Of a stretch of 19,124 nt of DNA, positions 7,352 through 14,461 are shown piece by piece (positions within the stretch are counted from its first letter, which is position 1; each line of letters begins with the position of its first letter). Origin of the DNA: WJKP01 sp964531215 (GTDB lineage Bacteria > Patescibacteriota > Patescibacteriia > CAIXNZ01). The position numbers were made by a program, and so were the translations under genes. The stretch is from contig CAZHFK010000022.1 of the NCBI GenBank assembly GCA_964531215.1, forward strand, positions 1 through 19,124, given 5' to 3'. A model generated the notes under the pieces. It saw only the letters and a program-made list of their open reading frames with translations. It made no database searches and was not told where the DNA came from.

Positions 7352-7389
7352 AATAAAAAAGAAGTATTTTAAAATACTTCTTTTTTATT
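7352..7389. terminator. Perfect 38-base palindrome, bidirectional terminator
   Basis: Positions 7352-7370 and 7371-7389 are exact reverse complements with no spacer. The centre is GTATTTTAAAATAC, flanked by GAA/TTC and A/T tracts, so both strands end in a T-run after the stem. It lies just after the stop of the minus-strand HExxH gene (7411) and can end that hydrolase gene cluster as well as any plus transcript from 7164. Confidence 0.8.
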
Positions 7390-7410
7390 TATTTTAATTG
7401 TGTTTTATTT

Positions 7411-7800
7411 TTATTTTTTAAAATATTCACCTAGTTCTTTATCTTTTTGTAATTTTTTAACATTTTTATTGACTTGTTTATAAAATCCTGGATAATGGCT
7501 TCTGGTTATCCAGTGTCCTTTAAAAAATTGTTTATAGGGCTTTTTTTGATAATGTGCTATCTCATGGGCAATTACACGTAAAATTGAATTAATGCTCTTG
7601 GGTTGTCTTCTTTTGGGGGTGTAAATATCCAAAGCAATTGTTTTTGTTTTTAAATTAATATAACCGACAGAAAAATTTTTAGCCGTATTAATCGGTGCTT
7701 TTCTGTTCATTACTTTGAAAGTAAAACCCATAATTTTTAAACATTTACAGGCTTGATTAAAGATTTGTTTTATTTGATAATAATATGATGATTGATTCAT
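7411..7800 (-). CDS. Small HExxH metalloprotein (SprT/WLM-like zincin)
   Basis: From ATG 7800 this is a 129-residue protein. HEIAH (79-83) gives the two zinc-binding histidines and the catalytic Glu of a zincin. SHYPGFY (101-107) resembles the H-x-P-x-F third-ligand segment of SprT/WLM-type metalloproteins. Residues 44-59 form a plausible beta-strand pair. There is no signal peptide or membrane segment, so a cytoplasmic role is likely. The frame stays open upstream to about 7920, overlapping the preceding M23 gene. I chose ATG 7800 because it follows that gene's stop (7811) by ten bases and begins the recognisable domain. A terminator palindrome follows the stop. The substrate is unknown. A one-base loss in the upstream G10 tract would fuse it to the M23 protein. 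Confidence 0.6.
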   Translation of the reverse strand: MNQSSYYYQIKQIFNQACKCLKIMGFTFKVMNRKAPINTAKNFSVGYINLKTKTIALDIYTPKRRQPKSINSILRVIAHEIAHYQKKPYKQFFKGHWITRSHYPGFYKQVNKNVKKLQKDKELGEYFKK

Positions 7801-7810
7801 ATTTATTTTA

Positions 7811-8959
7811 TTAATTACCGCACATATTACTTTGTAATGCTTGTATTGTTTTTGATGGGTCAAGCAGATTGGGTGGTTTTGTAGAAAGATAATGTGTACG
7901 GCAATAATTAGCCCCCCCCCCTACTCTTTTGCCAGAAGGAGGATACCATCTGGCACTATTACTTGTTTTACCTTTATATAATTCCAAATGTAACATACCG
8001 CAATGTCCGGCTACACCTAAAAATTCACCGGCTTTTACTGTTTTACCGACCCGGATGCCACTGGCAAATTTATCAACATCTATTTCCGCATAATTTATCG
8101 TATATTCTCCGTGGTTGATCATAATTTTTCCAACTTTGCCGGGACCTGTCCAGCCAGATCGACAGTCGTAAAAATTTTTGGAAATACCAGTAATAACTCC
8201 ATCAGAAATGGCAATAACGTGTCCTGGGCTTTTTGTATAAATATCAATTCCGGCATGACATCTTTTGCCACTACTTCTTTTATTTCCCCAATTCCAGCTA
8301 ATTCTTTTAAAACTATTACTAGCTACAGGAAAGCATTTTCCACCTATGCTTGGATAATTGGCGCCCTTAACTCCTGTTGATATGCCGACTGAATTTTCAA
8401 ATTCTGGTATGCCATATTCTTCTGAGGTTGCTTGAATATAACTTATGCCGGCTTGACTACCAATAGATGTAATACCTACAACGGATAAAATCGTATAACT
8501 TAAAAGCGCAATACCAAGGGCAATAAAAGCTCTTAAGATCATATTTTTAGCGGATTGCATTTGTTCGGGATTACCGCCTGAAGATGCCCAAATTATACCA
8601 GATATAATAATAACCACAATGGCGATTGGTATGATTATATATAAAGCAGCAGTATAAATATTACCGGCATATTCATAAACATTTGAAGCTTTAGTGTATT
8701 GCAAAATCGGTATTTGTAGCTGTAAACTGGCTGTTTCGGCAAATTCATGACAGCATTTTTTATTTGGATCAGGACAGAGTCCTGCTGCATCATCTTCAGA
8801 TTCCCAATCTTTACAAGTATCACGACAAACCCCGTCCCCGCCCGGGTATTTTTTTTCGCAAGTTTGCTGAGCAATTACAGGATTTGTAGTTAAACAAAAT
8901 AAAAAAAATCCAATAAAAATAATTAATAAATATTTTGTTTTGTTATTTTTTATTACCAT
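7811..8959 (-). CDS. Secreted/membrane protein: six-Cys domain, VirB2/TrbC-like module, M23 peptidase domain
   Basis: The 382-residue protein has a signal peptide (about 7-30, ending PVIA before QQ). A cysteine cluster follows (Cys34, 45, 49, 62, 69, 70). The shared module starts LQLQIPILQYTKA (80-92), with helices at about 103-123 and 141-163, and resembles the VirB2/TrbC-type T4SS pilin family. A C-terminal M23/LytM fold has HAGID (His235, Asp239) and MLHLE (322-326). M23 enzymes cut peptidoglycan cross-bridges using HxxxD and HxH; here the first His of HxH is Met322 while the zinc ligand His324 remains, so activity may be altered. I chose ATG 8959 over the longer frame to 9145 because it starts a signal peptide and avoids a 158-base overlap. 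A G10 tract encodes Gly347-349. It is the third of three paralogues in a row. Confidence 0.85.
   Translation of the reverse strand: MVIKNNKTKYLLIIFIGFFLFCLTTNPVIAQQTCEKKYPGGDGVCRDTCKDWESEDDAAGLCPDPNKKCCHEFAETASLQLQIPILQYTKASNVYEYAGNIYTAALYIIIPIAIVVIIISGIIWASSGGNPEQMQSAKNMILRAFIALGIALLSYTILSVVGITSIGSQAGISYIQATSEEYGIPEFENSVGISTGVKGANYPSIGGKCFPVASNSFKRISWNWGNKRSSGKRCHAGIDIYTKSPGHVIAISDGVITGISKNFYDCRSGWTGPGKVGKIMINHGEYTINYAEIDVDKFASGIRVGKTVKAGEFLGVAGHCGMLHLELYKGKTSNSARWYPPSGKRVGGGANYCRTHYLSTKPPNLLDPSKTIQALQSNMCGN
7912..7921 (-). repeat. G10 homopolymer in the M23 gene (possible phase-variable tract)
   Basis: Ten consecutive G on the coding strand encode Gly-Gly-Gly plus the first base of an Ala codon. 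Ten G is in frame with the conserved tail PPNLLDPSK. Nine G would open a frame that runs without a stop into the HExxH gene. Eleven G would give GGC TAA, an immediate stop. Confidence 0.8.
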
Positions 8960-8987
8960 GTTATGTGTCGTAAAATAAAATGAGATA

Positions 8988-10133
8988 TTAACAGCCCCCT
9001 TCCTGGGCACAGCATTGTCTGAAGATTTGCATAGCACTATCAGCATAAGTTTCTGCGGCGGATCCACTACCATTATATTTCCTAAAAGCAGTTCTATAAT
9101 CTCCTCCTCTAAAATTAGCTTTCCATAAGCGAGCCGAGCCTTCAAGATTACCTCTAGGATGTAATAACTCTTTAGCGGTTAAGCATTTGCCGCTAAATTT
9201 TCTACTCGGAGTAGTTCCGGCACAAAAATTGCCAGGAAAAATAGTTAATTGCCCTAGTCCAATTCCATGAGAAAATCGCCAATCCAAACAAAGATCTTCA
9301 CTATTACAAATATTTTTATCATCGTTAAATACTTTAGCTTTAATACCAGTTGGACTAAAAGTCGCTCCACTATATTTTTTACCAGAAGAAACAAATTTTT
9401 TACGAGCCGATATATTAAGTCTGGCATTTTCGTCATGACCAATTGCATTCGGTTTGCCGCCTGATTCTTTTTTTAATATAGTTTTCATTACACAGGGATG
9501 AATACCAACATCATTAGAAACTTCTACTGCCCATTGGATTATTTCTTCACCGGTAGCATCTAGTGAGAATGGTTCTGAATTAATCAAACCATAATATAAA
9601 TCATTTGGAATTTCTTGTATCGGACTGATTGATTGAACATTTAATGAGCCAATTTCAGTTATACCAACAAATGATAATAAAACATAACTAAAAAGTGCGA
9701 TGCCTAAACCTATAAAACCATGTAAAATACGACTTTTAGCTTTATTAATTAATTGCTTATCACCACCGGCTAAAACCCATAAGATCCCGGAAAAAATTAT
9801 TACAACTATAATTACAGGAACTATAATATATAAACTTGCTTCATAAATTTTAGCAATATACTCTGTTATATCTTTTGCCCTTGTATATCCCAATAAAGGA
9901 ACTTGAAGTTGAAGGTCAGCCGTAGCGGCTAATTTATGACAGCATTTTTCTTTTGATTTTATACAAAGAGATGTATCTGGATCTTCATTAAAATCAGGAG
10001 AACAAGCTTCAGCACAATAACCATCAGTATAACGATCAGCACAAGCGGTTTGGGCTTTACTAATTTGAGGAATTAAAAAAAGTATAATTATTAATAAGAA
10101 TAATTTGATTAATTTTTGTTTAGAGATTTTCAT
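8988..10133 (-). CDS. Secreted/membrane protein: six-Cys domain, VirB2/TrbC-like module, lytic transglycosylase domain
   Basis: The 381-residue protein has a signal peptide (about 7-27, ending SKA before QTA). A six-cysteine cluster follows (Cys31, 40, 44, 57, 64, 65). The shared module starts LQLQVPLLGYTRA (74-86), with helices at about 99-122 and 138-158 ending SFVGITEIG. From about 195 there is a lysozyme-fold SLT domain. KKESGG (221-226) carries the catalytic Glu223, GIGLGQLT (290-297) matches the GLMQ-type motif, and RKYNGSGSAAETYADSAM matches the AYNGG...YA motif. Lytic transglycosylases cleave the MurNAc-GlcNAc bond of peptidoglycan. Extra cysteines in the catalytic part (214, 276, 282, 304, 317, 374-375, 381) suggest disulfides outside the cytoplasm. 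A 28-base gap leads to the M23 paralogue. No SD is seen. Confidence 0.87.
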   Translation of the reverse strand: MKISKQKLIKLFLLIIILFLIPQISKAQTACADRYTDGYCAEACSPDFNEDPDTSLCIKSKEKCCHKLAATADLQLQVPLLGYTRAKDITEYIAKIYEASLYIIVPVIIVVIIFSGILWVLAGGDKQLINKAKSRILHGFIGLGIALFSYVLLSFVGITEIGSLNVQSISPIQEIPNDLYYGLINSEPFSLDATGEEIIQWAVEVSNDVGIHPCVMKTILKKESGGKPNAIGHDENARLNISARKKFVSSGKKYSGATFSPTGIKAKVFNDDKNICNSEDLCLDWRFSHGIGLGQLTIFPGNFCAGTTPSRKFSGKCLTAKELLHPRGNLEGSARLWKANFRGGDYRTAFRKYNGSGSAAETYADSAMQIFRQCCAQEGGC

Positions 10134-10220
10134 TTTATTTTGTTAAATATTTACCTTAAATTAAAAATAGTAGTGTATCAAATTTCATTTAAATCAATTA
10201 AAAATTTGCTAAATAATAAT

Positions 10221-11261
10221 TTAAGGATTAATTCTTACTACACATTTAGGTTTTCCAGCTCCTACCCAGCGGTGAGAATCAAAGGGGGTGCCCAAAATAG
10301 CCTTACCAGGATGTCTGCCACTGTTAGGATTTGAAGTCCCGCCACCGCCATGGCTTTCAAATATAGTACCACTACCTACATAAAGGTAGACATGGCCAAC
10401 TCCATGTCCACAACCAGAAGGGTAACCAACAAAATCTCCGGCTACTAGTGGTTTTCCATTTATTGAGCTAGGGCCAACACTATTGATCTTTTCGCTTTTA
10501 CTGCAATCACAACCAAACATTGAGCCAGTATATGATGGAGGACTTTTTAACCCCGCGCATTTATATGCAAAACTCACAAAACCAGAACAATCAAGGCAAA
10601 CTGTTCCTGTTGGGCAAAAAGATTTACATGGAGCGACTCCGCAATCCTTACTATCAGCAGTATAAGGTGGTCCATTCCATATTTTCCCGCCCATTCGATA
10701 AGTAACCCTACCAACAGATGATTGGGCTATTTGTTCCATGACTGAGGCGCCTCCTGATTTAGGACAGTAAATATCGCCAGGAATAACACCCGGAGCGCTA
10801 ACATTAAAGCCTGCTGGTGGCGAACTAAATATATCTGGTGATTCTATTTCTTCAATATATTTAATATCAGGTGTCCCTAATTCGGTTATACCAACAAATG
10901 ATAAAATCACATAACTTAAAAGGGCTATAGTTAAACCAATAAAAGCACTGGTAATATATTTTTTGGCTTCTTTTATTTTGGCTACATCTCCCCCAGCAAG
11001 AATCCATTTAATACCAGCAAATATTATTATAACGATAACAATCGGTACCATAATATAAAGTGATGCTTCATATATTTTACCTATATATTCTGCTATACCC
11101 GAAGCTTTAGTATAACCAAGCAAAGGAACTTGTAAGGTTAATTCAGCTTGTTTTGCGGGTGAAGCTGCTTTTAAATTTAAGGTAAATAAAAAAATATAGC
11201 CTAATAATGTAATACCAGTAATAAGAAAAATTTTATTATTAATAAAATTTTTAGATTTCAT
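10221..11261 (-). CDS. Membrane protein: VirB2/TrbC-like module plus NlpC/P60 endopeptidase domain
   Basis: The 346-residue protein has an N-terminal hydrophobic signal or anchor (10-32), then the shared module LTLQVPLLGYTKA (41-53), with helices at about 67-89 and 104-125 ending SFVGITELG. It lacks the six-Cys cluster of its two paralogues. Residues about 170-345 are an NlpC/P60 domain. CLDCSGFVSFAY (222-233) holds the catalytic Cys225 after Asp224, GVGHVYLYVG (287-296) carries the catalytic His290, and ESHG (302-305) offers a third polar residue. These enzymes cut D-Glu to diamino-acid bonds in wall peptides. Many other cysteines (166, 207, 212, 216, 234, 251, 253, 284, 340) suggest disulfides. 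It lies 26 bases after the EnvC-like gene. A TATAAA (11272-11267) with TTGCCT 18 bases upstream could drive a nearly leaderless transcript. Confidence 0.87.
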   Translation of the reverse strand: MKSKNFINNKIFLITGITLLGYIFLFTLNLKAASPAKQAELTLQVPLLGYTKASGIAEYIGKIYEASLYIMVPIVIVIIIFAGIKWILAGGDVAKIKEAKKYITSAFIGLTIALLSYVILSFVGITELGTPDIKYIEEIESPDIFSSPPAGFNVSAPGVIPGDIYCPKSGGASVMEQIAQSSVGRVTYRMGGKIWNGPPYTADSKDCGVAPCKSFCPTGTVCLDCSGFVSFAYKCAGLKSPPSYTGSMFGCDCSKSEKINSVGPSSINGKPLVAGDFVGYPSGCGHGVGHVYLYVGSGTIFESHGGGGTSNPNSGRHPGKAILGTPFDSHRWVGAGKPKCVVRINP

Positions 11262-11287
11262 TATTTTTTATAATTTTATTTTTATAA

Positions 11288-12523
11288 TTAAGGCAAATAT
11301 TCTAAAGGATTTACAGGAATACCGTTTAATCTGACTTCAAAATGCAAATGCGGGCCGGTTGATAAATTACCCGCGCCTAGCGTGCCTGGCATTCCGCCTG
11401 TTAAGCCAATAACATCACCTGTTTCAACAAAAGTATCTTCAGTAACATAAATGGCACTGACATGACCGTAGACTGTGGAGATATTATTATCATGAATTAA
11501 AATTATATAACTATAGCCATAGCCGGCATCTTTAACTCTAGCGACATAGCCAGGTGCTGGCGCTGAAATAGCCGTGCCTTGGCTGGCTCTTAAATCAATA
11601 GCCGGATGTTCAAAAATATAACGATAAGGATAATCAGGATCATGAAAATAAGCTGTTACAGTATGAGGTGCGGGAATTGGCCAGCTAAGTAAGGTGGTTT
11701 TGGGTGAAGTACTGCCACTTCTTAATCTTTCTATTCGGTCTTCAATTTTATGTTTGATGTTAAAGATGTCAGTGCCAATAGCTTCCTGTCTTTGTCTTGT
11801 TTCAACTAAAAGTTTTTCAAATTGAATTTCTGAAGATTTTGTTTCTAAAAGAAGTATTTCTTTAGCTTTATTTTCTTGTTTTAACTTTTCTTCCTGGGCC
11901 TCTTGTTCTTGTTTTAGTTCTTCCAATTCTTCTTGACGGGTTATTTTATCGGTTCTTTGAACTTCAATTGCTTCTTTTAATAATTTTAGCCGATCAACAG
12001 AGTTTTTGATATTATTTTGAATTTCTTCCAAATAATTTAATTGGTTAAAAAATTCAGCAAATGAATCATTAAGAATTAAAATTTCCAAATATGATTTTTG
12101 ATCGATTTGATCTATTAATTTAATATATTCAATTAAATTGTTTTTTTGCAGTTCTATGTCTTTTTCTTCTTTGTCAATTTGAAATTCCATTGATTCTATT
12201 TCCAGCTTTATTTTATCTATTTGCAATTGTGTTGTTTTTATGTCCAATTCTAATTTTAAGATTTGATTATCGAGCAAAGAAATTTGATTTTTTAATGATG
12301 CAGCTTTATCTCCGTATTCTTCAATTTTTTGCGCATATTCTTCAGCAGCTTTTTTTAAATTTTCTATTTTATTTTCATTATTTTTGATTTTTTGATTTAG
12401 ATCTTGAATTTCTGAATCATCAGAATATAAATTATAATTTGTTTCTGAGGCAACACTAAAATTGCAGCTTAAAATCAATAGGCCTAAAATTAACAGGAAA
12501 ATTAATTTTTTAATTTTTTTCAT
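11288..12523 (-). CDS. EnvC-like coiled-coil M23 peptidase
   Basis: From ATG 12523 this is 411 residues: a signal peptide (about 4-26), a long coiled coil (about 36-268, rich in Glu, Lys, Gln), then an M23/LytM domain. The zinc and catalytic set is complete: HPAID (His306, Asp310), GHVSAI (His354) and GPHLHFEV (His392, His394). Family members such as EnvC either cleave wall peptides or activate amidases at the division site; with all residues present, direct peptidase activity is plausible. LILSC (16-20) is near a lipobox but has Leu at -2, so ordinary cleavage after SVAS is as likely. The frame extends to 12553, but the TGTTATAAT promoter lies inside that extension, so ATG 12523 is preferred. 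This gives an almost leaderless mRNA. It heads the hydrolase array. Confidence 0.88.
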   Translation of the reverse strand: MKKIKKLIFLLILGLLILSCNFSVASETNYNLYSDDSEIQDLNQKIKNNENKIENLKKAAEEYAQKIEEYGDKAASLKNQISLLDNQILKLELDIKTTQLQIDKIKLEIESMEFQIDKEEKDIELQKNNLIEYIKLIDQIDQKSYLEILILNDSFAEFFNQLNYLEEIQNNIKNSVDRLKLLKEAIEVQRTDKITRQEELEELKQEQEAQEEKLKQENKAKEILLLETKSSEIQFEKLLVETRQRQEAIGTDIFNIKHKIEDRIERLRSGSTSPKTTLLSWPIPAPHTVTAYFHDPDYPYRYIFEHPAIDLRASQGTAISAPAPGYVARVKDAGYGYSYIILIHDNNISTVYGHVSAIYVTEDTFVETGDVIGLTGGMPGTLGAGNLSTGPHLHFEVRLNGIPVNPLEYLP

Positions 12524-12532
12524 CTTGCCCAT

Positions 12533-12541
12533 ATTATAACA
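12533..12541 (-). promoter_or_regulatory. Extended -10 promoter of the EnvC-like gene
   Basis: Minus-strand TGTTATAAT, an extended -10 with a perfect TATAAT (12538-12533) and no good -35. Transcription would begin near 12526, about three bases before ATG 12523. Confidence 0.55.
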
Positions 12542-12550
12542 TATTTTTAA

Positions 12551-12585
12551 CACAAAAGACAGCCTGTTTAAAGCTGTTTTTTGTG
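12551..12585 (-). terminator. Hairpin after gltX operon
   Basis: Arms CACAAAAGACAGC (12551-12563) and GCTGTTTTTTGTG (12573-12585) pair over 13 positions, with one G-U (plus) or A-C (minus) mismatch and a nine-base loop. It lies 18 bases past the gltX stop. The T-rich part is within the second arm on the minus strand, so termination may be partial. Confidence 0.5.
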
Positions 12586-12602
12586 GAATATTTTAATAAT
12601 AA

Positions 12603-14105
12603 TTATTTTAATTTATTTTGTGCTTTATTAATTCTTTCAATTGATTTATCTTTACCCAATACCCAGGCAATTTCAAAGGGGTTTGGTGAATTTTGTTGAC
12701 CTGATAATGCAACTCTCATCGGCCAAAGTATGTCCCCTACCCCATAATTATTTTTTTTGATCCAGTCGGTTATTTTAGTTTCCAAATTTTCAATTTTATT
12801 AAAGTCTTGATTTTTTAAAGTTATTAAAAAATCCTCCAATTTTACCAGATTTTCAAATGTTTCTTTTTTGTTTGATTTTTTCCAGATTAATAATTCTGGA
12901 TTATAATCAAGTCCATCTTTATAAAAGAAGTCAATATTTTGGCTAATATCAGATATTTTTTTAATTCTTTCTCGTTCAATATAAATAATTTTTTCTAATA
13001 ATTCCCCATTTTTTATTTGCGGCAAATAAGGTTTACATAATTCGATTAATTTTTTAAATTTTAAATTACGAACATACCAGCCATTAAGCCAGTCTAATTT
13101 TTCAAGATCAAAGACAGCGCTTGATTTATTGATTTTGTCTAAAGAAAATTCATTGATTAAATTTTTAATTTGACCTTGGCTAAAATTAAAATCGTCGTTG
13201 CTTAATTCTGGTAAATTAAAAAATTCTTCAGTACTGCCAGCCCCAGGATTCCAGCCTAATAAGGCAATAAAATTAATTAAAGCGGCTGGTAAATAACCTT
13301 GTTTTAAATATTCTTCCACTGCGACATCATTTTGTCTTTTGCTTAATTTTGATTTATCAAGGTTTAATAATAATGGTAAATGAGCAAAGGTCGGTAATTC
13401 CCAGTCAAGAGCTTTGTAGAGTTTTATATGTTTAATAGTGCTGGATAAGAATTCTTCCCCTCTTATTACATGAGTTATGTTCATTTTATGATCATCAATA
13501 ACATTGGCAAAATTATATGTTGGATAACCATCACTTTTAATCATAACAAAATCATCTTGGTGTTCCATGTTAACAGTGATATTGCCGTGAATTTCATCAG
13601 ACCACTGTTGGCGTTCTTTCTTTTGTGTATTGTTGTCAGGTAGCATTTTAAATCTAATAACATGAGGTTCATTATTGGCGATTCTTTTTTTGACTTCTTC
13701 ATTTGATAATTTATGACATTGGCGATAATGTCCCCAGTAACCAGGTGGTTGTTTATCTTTTTTCTGTTGTTCACGAATTTTGTTCAAGTTTAATTCTTGA
13801 CAAAAACAATAATAAGCTCGCTCCGAATCAATTAATTGTTCAGCGTATTGTTTGTAAATATCCAGTCTTTGAGATTGATAAATAACTTTTTTATTATCCC
13901 TTTGTAATTTAAATTTATCTAATAATTCAATTATTTGCTGGTCAGAGCCGGGCACCAAACGAGCCTGATCGGTATCTTCAATTCTGAGTAAGAATTCGCC
14001 TTTATATTTTTGGGCAAATAAAAAATTATATAAAGCTGTTCTAAGTCCGCCGACATGCAAAAATCCGGTTGGACTGGGAGCAAACCTGGTTTTTATTTTA
14101 GGCAT
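12603..14105 (-). CDS. gltX: Glutamyl-tRNA synthetase, class I
   Basis: The enzyme charges tRNA-Glu (and, where GatCAB is used, often tRNA-Gln) with glutamate. The 500 residues start MPKIKTRFAPSPTGFLHVGG; the HIGH-type motif is in 9-20. RIEDTD follows at 41-46, and the KMSKS equivalent is KLSKR at 253-257. Cys100, Cys102 and Cys130 fit the zinc-binding insertion (FCQ...RQC). The C-terminal helical anticodon-binding part (about 310-500) is of normal length. It is the last gene of the operon that starts at thpR, separated from the preceding gene by two bases with no SD. Whether it discriminates between the two tRNAs cannot be read from the sequence. Confidence 0.96.
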   Translation of the reverse strand: MPKIKTRFAPSPTGFLHVGGLRTALYNFLFAQKYKGEFLLRIEDTDQARLVPGSDQQIIELLDKFKLQRDNKKVIYQSQRLDIYKQYAEQLIDSERAYYCFCQELNLNKIREQQKKDKQPPGYWGHYRQCHKLSNEEVKKRIANNEPHVIRFKMLPDNNTQKKERQQWSDEIHGNITVNMEHQDDFVMIKSDGYPTYNFANVIDDHKMNITHVIRGEEFLSSTIKHIKLYKALDWELPTFAHLPLLLNLDKSKLSKRQNDVAVEEYLKQGYLPAALINFIALLGWNPGAGSTEEFFNLPELSNDDFNFSQGQIKNLINEFSLDKINKSSAVFDLEKLDWLNGWYVRNLKFKKLIELCKPYLPQIKNGELLEKIIYIERERIKKISDISQNIDFFYKDGLDYNPELLIWKKSNKKETFENLVKLEDFLITLKNQDFNKIENLETKITDWIKKNNYGVGDILWPMRVALSGQQNSPNPFEIAWVLGKDKSIERINKAQNKLK

Positions 14106-14107
14106 AA

Positions 14108-14458
14108 TTAATGAGTTATTTTTTTCTTAAATTCTTCAATTAAATTAATTGATTTTAATATTGCATTTTTATTGTCTTTATCTTCTAAAGCCGCCATGAT
14201 TTCTTCTTCGGGTAAATCAGTTAAGGCAACAATCTTAATAAATTCTTTAAGCCTTTTTTGAGTTTCGGCCGGATAATCATTTAATTTTTGCATTAATTCA
14301 ATGGTGCCCTGACCTTTGATATATTTTTGTTTGGCTATTTCCAAAAGTAATTCCTGATCAGATAATTTTTGTTTTTCATCAGCTTCGGCTATTTCTTTTA
14401 AATTATTAAAATTAGGCTGATATTCATTTGAATTTTTTAATTTTTCTAAATTTGGCAT
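14108..14458 (-). CDS. Helical hypothetical protein
   Basis: I do not recognise this 116-residue protein. It is almost entirely charged and polar, with strings that favour helix (about 17-45, 53-75, 83-113), and has no signal peptide, membrane segment, cysteine or metal motif. It is embedded in a tight operon: three bases after the GT26-Nudix gene and two bases before gltX. It is therefore almost certainly translated. The length and helical make-up would suit a small adaptor or regulatory partner, but nothing in the sequence identifies one. Confidence 0.75.
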   Translation of the reverse strand: MPNLEKLKNSNEYQPNFNNLKEIAEADEKQKLSDQELLLEIAKQKYIKGQGTIELMQKLNDYPAETQKRLKEFIKIVALTDLPEEEIMAALEDKDNKNAILKSINLIEEFKKKITH

Positions 14459-14461
14459 ATT

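Noticed and set aside
7801..7863. Extra 21 residues on the HExxH protein
   Set aside because: They begin with TTG, overlap the M23 gene by 53 bases and contain nothing recognisable; ATG 7800 is preferred, though the open frame matters for the G10 finding.
8960..9145. Longer N-terminus of the M23 paralogue (start at 9145)
   Set aside because: It overlaps the upstream transglycosylase gene by 158 bases and adds 62 residues before an excellent signal peptide that begins at 8959.
12524..12553. Starts at 12553 or 12532 for the EnvC-like protein
   Set aside because: The extended -10 promoter occupies 12533-12541, so an mRNA from it would not include these codons; ATG 12523 directly precedes the signal peptide.
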